Origin: Microbispora sp. ZYX-F-249
GTDB lineage: Bacteria > Actinomycetota > Actinomycetes > Streptosporangiales > Streptosporangiaceae
Length of the DNA: 64,000 bases
Assembly (NCBI RefSeq): GCF_039649665.1
Contig: NZ_JBDJAW010000010.1
Coordinates: 124,001-188,000, forward strand
Reading direction: 5' to 3'
The first letter of the stretch is position 1, and every line of letters begins with the position of its first letter. Of the stretch, positions 26,601 through 33,545 are shown piece after piece. Made by a program: the position numbers and the translations under genes. The notes beneath the pieces are model-generated. The model had not been told where the DNA came from, did no database searches, and was given only the letters and a program-made list of their open reading frames with translations.

Positions 26601-26934
26601 GACGGAAGAGGCGGCTGAGCTGGCCCGGGGCGGCCGGCAGGCGCCGCCCAAGGACTGGTCGTGGCTGAACACGACCTGCCTGCAGGCGGCGGCCCAGGCC
26701 GCCCTCGGCCAGGCCGGCGCCTGCCGCCTGACCTACACGGCGCTGCTGCCCTTCAGCGGGCGCGTGTCCGCCTGGTCGGGGGTCATGTGCCTGGGGCCGG
26801 TCGACTGGTACCTCGCGTTGCTCGCCACCGCCATGGACGACGCCGTCGCGGCACGGCGGCACCGCGAACTGGTGGCCCGGCTCGCGGGCGAGAACGGGCT
26901 GACCTGGTGGCGGGACCGTGCCGCCGCTTTGTGA
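23689..26934 (+). CDS. Large BTAD/AAA transcriptional regulator (AfsR/SARP-like), probable activator of the RiPP cluster
   Basis: 1081 residues from GTG 23689. An OmpR-like winged helix covers residues 1-95 (EFRILGPIEVRGDDG). The bacterial transcriptional activator domain (BTAD) covers about 96-245. An AAA/STAND ATPase follows with Walker A GEPGIGKTF (about 282) and Walker B LIVLDDLHWADP (about 381), then a long alpha-helical TPR-like C-terminus (about 600-1081). SARP-type proteins bind direct repeats overlapping the -35 region. Here four 10-bp-spaced repeats lie 13 bp after its stop, in front of the precursor gene. This intact copy is paralogous to the broken one at 31701. Confidence 0.9.
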   Translation: MEFRILGPIEVRGDDGLPVDLGRGRPRAILARLLAARGTVVSTDALIADLYGEDPPRGARATLHAYIANLRRVIEPGREPRAAPELLLSRSSGYLLATRDVDAIRFTGLVEAAETVPPGEALVALDEALGLWRGTAYGDLADEPWAVTETNRLAELRLVAVERRARALLALGRPQAVIDDLGAETAEHPLRERLWSLLALALWRAGRRDDALSATHRARDALERLGLDPGPELLAVETEILQDTAALRPVPSAAIGRERELAELKTLLDRTDHEGMAIAAVTGEPGIGKTFLLDALRRHCEDLGYLVLSGNCHETRAAPPLWPWLQVLDALALVCPPPDRPALAGLLDEEAPTGTTEAARLRRNQAIAQWLAAAARSRPTLIVLDDLHWADPASLELLRDVVMLTEGAARPVPLTLVTAFRDAMFTGAAASGGTQPARGLTVDELLSRITRYELLRIHLTGLEAGTVRAIAADMGTDLDETTAGRLTARTGGNPFFVRESVRLLAQGRTLDAVPPAVADLIRRRIALLPPETGEALRIAAVIGRTFDPAVVAEAGRAETYDALDHAARAGLVAARAHRMTFAHDLVRETLLADIPPLRKAALHRDVMTALASRPGSDVTAIAHHAVEAGPAAYREAAHWARAAAEQASLRMAFEEAAAWWGRAITAHGACAGDPLDHVKLLLRQVRALLDAGDLFGARQARAEAVRAADRAGAGPELTARALTALDAPAKWTLRDPYEAVELRLVHRFETCLRALPEDDSPERARLLGGLAQELYDGTDNPRCDALSAQAVRMARRLDDPVLLMGMLNARHLSLPQPLHVGELRDMTDELHALALRTESPGYELLAQLLYTNARLETFDVRGADEAAARCDEILERLPLPWPRFQHTMWRAVRLTLDGRFDEADAMYDEAVRQIGAIDMWHADGLVAMGRVMLHYHRGTIADAGPYIDRTAAFHPSMGRDARILRLCAQGRTEEAAELARGGRQAPPKDWSWLNTTCLQAAAQAALGQAGACRLTYTALLPFSGRVSAWSGVMCLGPVDWYLALLATAMDDAVAARRHRELVARLAGENGLTWWRDRAAAL

Positions 26935-26946
26935 CCGCAGTCGCGA

Positions 26947-26983
26947 CCAAGACGAACCAAGACAGGCCAAGAGCGGTCAAGAG
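26947..26983 (+). promoter_or_regulatory. Four CAAGA direct repeats, exact 10-bp period
   Basis: CCAAGAC (26947), CCAAGAC (26957), CCAAGAG (26967) and TCAAGAG (26977) are spaced exactly 10 bp apart. They end 19 bp before a -10-like CAGGAT (27003-27008) that would drive the precursor gene. Helix-phased direct repeats upstream of the -10 element are the hallmark of SARP binding sites, whose known motifs include TCAAG-like heptamers. The predicted regulator is the gene immediately upstream. Confidence 0.65.
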
Positions 26984-27015
26984 AACCCCAAACGGCGCTC
27001 TCCAGGATGGGTGCA

Positions 27016-27034
27016 GGGCCGCAGGTCGCGGCCC
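27016..27034 (+). other. 5'-UTR hairpin of the precursor gene
   Basis: GGGCCGC-AGGTC-GCGGCCC is a perfect 7-bp stem with a 5-nt loop. It lies just upstream of the purine-rich GGGGGAA ribosome site (about 27048-27054) and the ATG at 27060. It could protect the message or modulate its translation. Confidence 0.45.
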
Positions 27035-27059
27035 CGCACAACCAGATGGGGGAAATGTC

Positions 27060-27260
27060 ATGCGTGACATTCTCAAGATCGAGGACCTGCCCGCGGGCGT
27101 CACCGAGCTCTCGGGCGCGGCGCTGGAGACCGTCGCCGGCCTGGACATCGTCCAGGACGACGGCAGTGTGATCAGCGCGAGCATGAGCCCCGGGACGGGC
27201 TACGTGTCCAGCTCCTACGCCAACGGGACGAAGACCGACACCCTCCCGGCCGACCGCTGA
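27060..27260 (+). CDS. RiPP precursor peptide (putative graspetide)
   Basis: 66 residues starting at ATG 27060 with a good GGGGGAA ribosome site. The leader (about 1-28) starts MRDILKIEDLPAGVTELSGA and contains LSGAALETVAGL. In double-glycine register this gives L at -12, S at -11, L at -7, V at -4 and G at -2, but L at -1. The putative core (about 29-66) is rich in Ser/Thr (11), Asp (5) and one Lys, the residues ATP-grasp ligases join as esters or amides. It has no Cys, arguing against lanthipeptide or thiopeptide chemistry. It is followed by ligase, maturation protein and C39 exporter. Precursor identity is strong by context; the core boundary is inferred. Confidence 0.8.
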   Translation: MRDILKIEDLPAGVTELSGAALETVAGLDIVQDDGSVISASMSPGTGYVSSSYANGTKTDTLPADR

Positions 27261-27269
27261 CGACGCGGT

Positions 27270-27300
27270 GACCGGGCCGCCGACCGAGCGCGGCCCGGTC
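27270..27300 (+). terminator. Hairpin 1 after the precursor gene
   Basis: GACCGGGCCGC / GCGGCCCGGTC, a perfect 11-bp stem with a 9-nt loop, starts 10 nt after the precursor stop. It probably works as a partial terminator or 3' stabiliser that makes precursor mRNA more abundant than the downstream enzyme mRNA. Confidence 0.7.
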
Positions 27301-27362
27301 CTGCCGACGACCGGACGACCAGGTGCGGCCGAGCCCGTCGCCCGGTCGCGGACCCAACGAAC

Positions 27363-27394
27363 GGGGAGCCGGTGCCCGCGGGCGCCGGCTCCCC
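27363..27394 (+). terminator. Hairpin 2 before the ATP-grasp gene
   Basis: GGGGAGCCGGTGCCC pairs with GGGCGCCGGCTCCCC (14 of 15 positions) with almost no loop. It ends 13 nt before the AAGGAGG ribosome site of the ATP-grasp gene. A second strong stem in the same spacer suggests attenuation of the downstream operon. Confidence 0.65.
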
Positions 27395-27422
27395 GCCGCA
27401 TGTGGGCAAGGAGGGCCCAGAC

Positions 27423-28424
27423 GTGTTGATGATCATCAGCGGTTCGCGCGACGACTCGGTGCACGCCGTGCTGCCCAAGCTGCGGGAGCGCGGCGTGCCG
27501 CTGCTGTGGTGGGACGAGGGCGACTATCCCGGGGCCTCCACACTCACCACTGAGCACCTCGACGGCCGATGGCGGCAGACGCTGACGCACCGGGGTGAGA
27601 CGTACGACCTGTCGAAGGTCGGCGCGGTCTGGTACCGCCGTCCCGGCAGGCCGTCGGCCCCGGACGTGCGGGAGCCGTCGCAGCGGGACTTCGCCGAACA
27701 CGTGGCCGCGCACGCCCTCGACGGCGCGTACGACCTCATGGTGGGGGCGAGGTGGATGCCCGCGCTGCCCCGCCACGCCCGGGCGATCGACAACAAGCTG
27801 CTGCATCTGTACCGCGCCGCCGAACTGGGGTTCACCATCGTCGACACCGTGGTGACGAACGACCCGGGCGAACTCGTCCCGGCCTGGAACCGGGCCGGCG
27901 GCCGCCTCGTCACCAAATCGATCGACTTCCGGCAGTTCACGGTGGACGGCGAGTTCGGCCACCTCTACACGGAGGTGGTGCCGCGGCGACGGCTGTCCGG
28001 CCGGCACCGGCTCCGGCACGGCCCGGCGATGCTGCAACCGCAGGTCCCCAAGGCGTACGAGCTGCGGGTGACGGTCGTCGGCGAGCGGGTCTTCGCCGCC
28101 CGCATCGACTCCCAGGCGTCCCGGCTGACCGCCGTCGACTGGCGGCACTACGACGATCCCAAGGTGGGCTACTCCGCCTACGACCTGCCGCCCGATGTCG
28201 CGGAACGCAGTGTCCGCCTGGTCGCCGGGCTCGGCCTGAGCTACGGCGCGCTGGACCTCATCGTGACTCCCGACGGCCGGTACGTGTTCCTGGAGCTCAA
28301 TGTCAACGGGCAGTGGGCCTTCGTGGAGATGCTGACCGGCATGCCGATCAGCGACGCGATCGCCGACTGGCTCGCCGGCGCCACCATCCGCCCCCTCACC
28401 GAGGAATCCGCCGATGCGCACTGA
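27423..28424 (+). CDS. MvdD/MvdC-like ATP-grasp peptide ligase (graspetide synthetase)
   Basis: 333 residues. GTG 27423 has a perfect AAGGAGG 8 nt upstream, which decides the start. N-terminal pre-ATP-grasp domain: MLMIISGSRDDSVHAVLPKL, WYRRPGRPSAP. The ATP-grasp domain includes LVTKSIDFRQF (nucleotide-binding lysine), QPQVPKAYELRVTVVG and a metal-binding C-terminal motif FLELNVNGQWAFVEMLTG, which matches the microviridin ligase pattern (E-x-N-x-N/V-G-Q-W). Such enzymes phosphorylate Asp/Glu side chains and form macrolactones with Ser/Thr or macrolactams with Lys. It is followed, with an 11-nt overlap, by the PpiC-like protein. Confidence 0.9.
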   Translation: MLMIISGSRDDSVHAVLPKLRERGVPLLWWDEGDYPGASTLTTEHLDGRWRQTLTHRGETYDLSKVGAVWYRRPGRPSAPDVREPSQRDFAEHVAAHALDGAYDLMVGARWMPALPRHARAIDNKLLHLYRAAELGFTIVDTVVTNDPGELVPAWNRAGGRLVTKSIDFRQFTVDGEFGHLYTEVVPRRRLSGRHRLRHGPAMLQPQVPKAYELRVTVVGERVFAARIDSQASRLTAVDWRHYDDPKVGYSAYDLPPDVAERSVRLVAGLGLSYGALDLIVTPDGRYVFLELNVNGQWAFVEMLTGMPISDAIADWLAGATIRPLTEESADAH

Positions 28425-29466
28425 CCCGGAAACCACTGCCTTTCGGCCCGGACCCGCCTTCGCCGCGGACCTCGCCGACGCCGTCACGCTCCTGCGCGGA
28501 CTGCCGCCCGCCCGCGACAGGGTCGCCGACGCGCACCGGCGCGTCCGGGACTGGGCCGCCCGGCGGCCGTGGCTCCACGCCGATCTCGTGGTCGACCAGC
28601 CGCCGGGAACGACCAGGGCCGGTTACGACCTGCTCCTCGCCCACCCCGAGGGCGGCACGGTCGCCCTGTCCGCCGAGGTCGACGACGGCGTCCCCTGGCT
28701 CGTCGACCACTCCACCCACTGGGCGGCGGGAAAGGTCCTCAGCGTCGACGGGCACGAGCTTCCGGTCGCGACCGCGCTGTTCACCCTCCGCGCCCTCGGC
28801 GCCCGTGACCCGCGCCTGCACGAACGACTGGTGGACCACTGCGTCCTCCTCGGCGAAATAGAGGGCGACCCCGAGCCGCTGACCGCCGCCGAGAAACAGC
28901 GGGCCGCGGACGGGTTCCGCCTCCGCCGCGGGCTCACCACCCGCACCCGGACGCTGGAGTGGCTGGCCGAGACCGGCATGTCCGAGGAGGCGTTCCGCAA
29001 CCACGTCGAGACGCAGGCGCGCATCGCGCGGGTCCGCGAGCGCTTCGCCGGTGAGCCGGCCCGGCGGCATCTCGCCGAGCACCCGGAACATTTCACCGTA
29101 CGGCGGGCCGCCTGGGTGACCGGACCGCGCCCGGAGCCGCTGCGCGCCCTGCTCCACGGCCCGGCGGCCGAGTTCGCGAACCGGGTGACGACGGCGCTGC
29201 TGCCGCCCGGCGACGCCGCCGGGCTGCGGCTGGAGGCCGCCGCCACGCTCACCCCCCGTCTGCCCGAGCCCTTGCGGGACGTCCCCGCCGGCGCGGCGGC
29301 CGGGCCCGTGCCCCACGACGGCGGCTATCTGGCCGGGGTCGTGTACGAGGTCGTCCCGCCGGACCCCGAGGCACCGGAGGTGCTCGACGCGGCGCGCGAC
29401 GCCGCGTTCCAGGCATGGCTGGACGAGCGGCGGCGCACCGCCGAGATCCGCTGGTTCTGGCTGTGA
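28414..29466 (+). CDS. PpiC-like peptide-maturation-system protein
   Basis: 350 residues, soluble. The N-terminal half contains two strand-rich stretches (WLHADLVVDQPPG, GTVALSAEVDDGVPWLVDH). The C-terminal half has a SurA/PpiC-like helical part (LEWLAETGMSEEAFRNHVET) and a parvulin-like strand start (EHFTVRRAAWV). The pattern fits the protein family described as a PpiC-related putative peptide maturation system protein (TIGR04500 as I recall it), known from cassettes with ATP-grasp ligases. Its biochemical role is undetermined; it may chaperone or bind the precursor. It overlaps the ligase by 11 nt and the exporter by 4 nt. Confidence 0.75.
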   Translation: MRTDPETTAFRPGPAFAADLADAVTLLRGLPPARDRVADAHRRVRDWAARRPWLHADLVVDQPPGTTRAGYDLLLAHPEGGTVALSAEVDDGVPWLVDHSTHWAAGKVLSVDGHELPVATALFTLRALGARDPRLHERLVDHCVLLGEIEGDPEPLTAAEKQRAADGFRLRRGLTTRTRTLEWLAETGMSEEAFRNHVETQARIARVRERFAGEPARRHLAEHPEHFTVRRAAWVTGPRPEPLRALLHGPAAEFANRVTTALLPPGDAAGLRLEAAATLTPRLPEPLRDVPAGAAAGPVPHDGGYLAGVVYEVVPPDPEAPEVLDAARDAAFQAWLDERRRTAEIRWFWL

Positions 29467-31607
29467 GACGGCGAGTCCCGCTGCAGATGCAGCTCACGCG
29501 CAGCGAGTGCGGCGCGGCCTGCCTGGCCATGGTCCTCGGCGGGCTGGGCCGCCGCACGAGCCTCGCCGAGGTCCGCGAGTACCTGCCCGAGGGCGTCGAC
29601 GGGGTGAGCCTGCGGGAGATGATCCAGGCCGGGGCCCGCTTCGGGCTGCGGCTGCGCGCCTGCCGCGCCCCGATGGACACCCTCGCCGGGCTGCCCGCGC
29701 CGTTCATCGCCCTGTGGGAGAACAACCACTTCGTCGTGGTCGAACGGGTGACGCCGCGCGGCGTCAGCGTCCTCGACCCGGCGCGGGGGCGCCGGCGGCT
29801 GTCGCGGCGGCAGTTCCGCGCCGGTTACTCCGGCACGGTGCTGCTCGCCGACGCCCCTTCCGGGCTCACGCCCGCCGTCAGGTCCCGGCCGTGGCGGGTG
29901 TTGCGCCCCCTGGTCGTGCCCGCGCTGGCGAACCGGGGGCTGATCATCGCGGTGCTGCTGGCCTCGCTCGGCACGCAACTCGCCGGCCTCGCCGTGCCGG
30001 TGTTCACCAAGCTCGTGGTGGACCGGCCGGTGGAGACCGACGTGACGACGCTCTCGGCGGCCGCCTTCTGCGTCGTCGCCGCGCACGCGCTGATCGCCTG
30101 GACGCGCGCCTGGGCGCTCATCAGGCTGCAGACCTCGGTGGCGGCCGAGATGATGCGCAGGCTCGTCGGCCACACACTGGCCCTTCCGTACCGCTTCTTC
30201 CAACGCCGCTCCAGAGGAGACCTGCTGAGCCGGCTCAGCGGGGTCGCGATGCTGCGCGACCTGCTCACCGAGCAGGCGCTGGCCTTCCTGTTCGACCTGT
30301 TCACCGCCGTGACCTATCTGGCGCTGCTGCTCGTGGCCTCGCCCGGGATGGCTGTGCTGACGCTCGCGGCCGCCACCCTCCAGGCCGGCGTGGTGCTGGT
30401 GACGGCCCGGCGCGGCACGCACCTGGCCCTCGCCGCGCTGCACACCAACGCCTCCACCCAGTCCGCCCTCGTCGACAGCCTGGCCGGCATCGAGGCGATC
30501 AAGGCGACCGGAGGCGAGGCGGCGGCCGTCGCCCGCTGGCGTGAACGGCACGACGAGGAACTGGCCACGGGAGCGGCCCGCAACCGGCACGTGGCCGGGG
30601 TGCAGGCGGCGAGCCACGCGCTGGGGATGGCGCTCGACCTGGGGCTGCTCGTCGCCGTGTTCGCCACCGCCGGCCACGGCGCGACGCTGGGCGACCAGCT
30701 CGCCCTGGTGTCCCTCGCCGCCTCGGCGGCCGCGCCGCTCACGTCGCTGCTCGGCATCGTGTACCAGCTCCAGCTCGCCGCGGCGCACGTCGGCAGGATC
30801 GCCGACCTGATCGGCGCGGAGCCGGAGCGGCAGGGCGGCGTCCGATTGGCCGGCGGGCTCCGCGGCGCCATCACCGTCACCGGCCTCAGCACCGGCTACG
30901 ACGCGCGCAGCCCGGTGCTGCGTGACGTGTCGCTGCGCGTTCCGCCCGGTGCGCGGGTCGCGATCGTCGGCGCGTCCGGTTCCGGCAAGACCACGCTGGG
31001 GCGGGCGTTGATCGGGCTGGTCGAGCCGTCCTCCGGGCAGATCCGCTTCGACGGCGTGCCGCTGGAGGATCTCGACCGGCGGTGGCTGCGCCGGCAGGTG
31101 GGGGTCGTCACCCAGCAGCCGCACCTGTTCGCCGGCACGGTCATGGCCAACATCGCCGGCTTCTCCGGCCTGAGCAGGCAGGAGGCCGAGTACGCCGCCC
31201 GCCTGGCCGAGATACACGACGAGATCGTGCGGCTCCCGCAGGGCTACGACACCGACGTCGGCGAGGGCGGCGGGCGCCTGTCCGGCGGCCAGCGTCAGCG
31301 TCTGGCGCTGGCCCGCGCCCTGGCCGGCCGCCCCAGGATCCTGCTGCTCGACGAGTCGACCGCCAGCCTGGACGCGGCGACCGAGGAGCGCATCCGCCGG
31401 AACCTGCTACGGCTCGGGCAGACGCAGATCATCATCGCCCACCGGTTGTCGACCATCCGGGACGCCGACCTCATCGTCGTGCTGGACCGCGGCCGGCTGG
31501 TCGAGGCGGGCACCCATGACGACCTGATGGCCTACGGCGCTCACTACGCCCACCTGGTCCGCCATCAGGGTCAGCCGGCCGGGCTCGCCGCGACTCCCGC
31601 TCACTGA
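29463..31607 (+). CDS. Peptidase-containing ABC exporter (C39 peptidase, TM, NBD)
   Basis: 714 residues from GTG 29463, which overlaps the preceding stop (GTGA). The N-terminal C39 cysteine protease has RSECGAACLAMVLGG (catalytic Cys), NNHFVVVERV (His) and VLDPARG (Asp), so the triad is complete. Six TM helices lie between about 135 and 430. The nucleotide-binding domain has Walker A GASGSGKTT, signature LSGGQRQR, Walker B ILLLDESTASLD and an H-loop IIAHRLS. Such PCAT transporters cut leaders after a Gly-Gly-type site and export the core. The precursor here has Gly-Leu at that position. Confidence 0.93.
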   Translation: MRRRVPLQMQLTRSECGAACLAMVLGGLGRRTSLAEVREYLPEGVDGVSLREMIQAGARFGLRLRACRAPMDTLAGLPAPFIALWENNHFVVVERVTPRGVSVLDPARGRRRLSRRQFRAGYSGTVLLADAPSGLTPAVRSRPWRVLRPLVVPALANRGLIIAVLLASLGTQLAGLAVPVFTKLVVDRPVETDVTTLSAAAFCVVAAHALIAWTRAWALIRLQTSVAAEMMRRLVGHTLALPYRFFQRRSRGDLLSRLSGVAMLRDLLTEQALAFLFDLFTAVTYLALLLVASPGMAVLTLAAATLQAGVVLVTARRGTHLALAALHTNASTQSALVDSLAGIEAIKATGGEAAAVARWRERHDEELATGAARNRHVAGVQAASHALGMALDLGLLVAVFATAGHGATLGDQLALVSLAASAAAPLTSLLGIVYQLQLAAAHVGRIADLIGAEPERQGGVRLAGGLRGAITVTGLSTGYDARSPVLRDVSLRVPPGARVAIVGASGSGKTTLGRALIGLVEPSSGQIRFDGVPLEDLDRRWLRRQVGVVTQQPHLFAGTVMANIAGFSGLSRQEAEYAARLAEIHDEIVRLPQGYDTDVGEGGGRLSGGQRQRLALARALAGRPRILLLDESTASLDAATEERIRRNLLRLGQTQIIIAHRLSTIRDADLIVVLDRGRLVEAGTHDDLMAYGAHYAHLVRHQGQPAGLAATPAH

Positions 31608-31620
31608 TCCTCCTCCGGCC

Positions 31621-31670
31621 CAAGTCCCCGGCCAGTTGGATGCAAGTCCTTCCCTGTTGTCTGGAAGTCC
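31621..31670 (+). promoter_or_regulatory. Three (C/G)AAGTCC boxes spaced 22 and 21 bp
   Basis: CAAGTCC at 31621 and 31643 and GAAGTCC at 31664 lie two helical turns apart, upstream of the second BTAD regulator (start 31701). The spacing suits a SARP-type activator. The core (CAAG) resembles the CAAGA repeats before the precursor, so the intact regulator might control both sites. Confidence 0.45.
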
Positions 31671-31700
31671 GCGAAGGACTGCCCTGCCGGGAGGACGCTC

Positions 31701-33545
31701 ATGCCCACGGACGCGGCGACGCGGACGGAGTTCCGCGTCCTCGGCCCCCTGGAGGCCCACGACGGCGAAGGCGCGCCCGTCGATCTGGGCGGGCCCGTCC
31801 AGCGGTCGCTGCTGGCCAGATTGCTGGTCGCGCGGGGAGGCGTGGTGCCGGTCGGGCGGCTCGTCGACGACGTGTACCGCGGCGCGCCTCCGGCCTGTGC
31901 CGTGGCTACGTTGCGAGCGCACGTGTCGAGACTGCGCCGGGCCGTAGAGCCGGGCCGCGCGCCGCGTACCCCGCCGTCTCTGCTGATCTCGCGTCCTCCC
32001 GGGTACGCGCTGGCGGCTTCGGACGTCGACGCCCTGCGCTTCGAAGAACTGGTGCGCGGTGCGGAAGGCCGGCCGGCGGCGGAGGCGCTGCCCCTGCTCG
32101 ACGAGGCGCTGGGGCTGTGGCGGGGTCTCCCGTACGGGGAGTTCTGCGACGAGCCGTGGGCCGTCGCCGAGGTGGACCGGTTGTGGGAGCAGCGTGCGGC
32201 GGCGGTCGAGCGGCGCGCGCAGGCGTTGCTGGACCTGGACCGGCCGCAGGCGGTGATCGGCGGCCTGGAGGGGGAGACGGAGGCCAACCCGTCCCGGGAG
32301 CGGCTGTGGTGCCTGCTCGCGCTGGCGCTCTACCGCACCGGCAGGCAGGCCGACGCGCTGGCCGTGCTGCGCCGCGCCGCAGGCCGCCTGGGACGCCGTC
32401 CGGGGACGACCTCGGGCGCGGCGCTGCGGACGCTGGAAGCGGACATCCTCCGGCACGCCCCCTGCCTGGGACCCGTCCCCGCTGCCGTGGCGCACGCTCC
32501 GGAGGCCCCTGCGGAGGCCCCTGCGGAGGTCCCCCGGGAGCGGCCGCCGCTGCGCGGCCGGGAGCGGGAACTGGCGGAACTGACGACCATGCGGCCGGGC
32601 GCGGCGCCGGCGGTCGCGGCGGTCGGCGGGGAGCCGGGCATCGGCAAGACCGCCCTGCTTGCGGCCTTCCGGGAGGACCGCGCCCGGCTCGGACATCTGG
32701 TGCTGTGGGGCGGCTGTGACGACGCCGGCGAGGCGCGCCCCTTCGGGCCGTGGCGTCAGGTGCTGGGGGCGCTCCTGCGGAGCCGCCCTCCCGCTGACCG
32801 CTCCGCCCTGCGGGACCTGCTGGACGACGTGCCGCCCGCGGTCACGGCGTCCGCGCGCCGCGGCGGGGCGGTCGCCCGATGGCTGGCCGCCGCCGCACGC
32901 GAGCAGCCGCTGGTCGTCGTCCTCGACGACCTGCACCGTGCGGACCCGGCATCCGTCGAGCTGCTCGGGGACGTCCTGATCCATCTGCGCGCCGTGCCCG
33001 GCGACACGCCCGTAACCGTCGTCGCCGCCTTCCGCTGTTCCCCGCCGCAGGGCACCGCCGGGCACGCGGCCGAAGATCTGCTGTGTGCTCTGGCCCGCTA
33101 CGACCTGGTGAGAGTCCGGCTCGAGGGTCTGGACGCCCGGGCGGTGGGCGCCCTCGCCGCCGATGCCGGCGTCACGCTGGACGAGCCGGCCGCGCGCCGG
33201 CTGACAGAACGAACCGGGGGGAATCCGTTCTTCCTGCGGGAGATCCTGAGCCGGCGCGCGCGGGGTCCGGTGGCGGAAACCGTGCCCGCCGCGGTGGCGG
33301 AACTCATCCGCCGGCGGGTTGCCGAGCTGGGGCCGCGGGTCGGCGCGGTCCTCGGGATCGCCGCTCTGATCGGCCGGGACTTCGACCCCGCGCTCGTCGC
33401 CGAAGCCGGCGGCGATTCGGTGTGGGACGCGTTGGACCAGGCGGCCCAGGCGGGTCTGGTCGTCTCCCGCGCCGGCCGCATGACCTTCGCCAACGACCTG
33501 GTCTGGGAGACCCTCGCCGACGAGGTCCCGCCGTCCCGGAGGGCC
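31701..33545 (+). pseudogene. Second BTAD/AAA regulator, 3'-truncated
   Basis: 615 recognisable codons: winged helix (EFRVLGPLEAHDGEG), BTAD, Walker A GEPGIGKTA (about 310), Walker B VVVLDDLHRADP (about 405), then TERTGGNPFFLREI and up to LVWETLADEVPPSRR. It aligns with the intact regulator at 23689 to about residue 590 and then stops, losing the whole ~490-residue TPR part. At 33545 the reading frame passes directly into the antisense of the SDR gene and stays open to 34193, adding ~216 meaningless codons. It could still act as a DNA-binding fusion, but it is most likely a degraded or re-joined gene. Confidence 0.8.

Noticed and set aside
27060-27260. Precursor as a lanthipeptide, sactipeptide or thiopeptide
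   Set aside because: No Cys in the peptide and no LanM, radical-SAM or YcaO gene nearby; the adjacent ATP-grasp ligase fits better.
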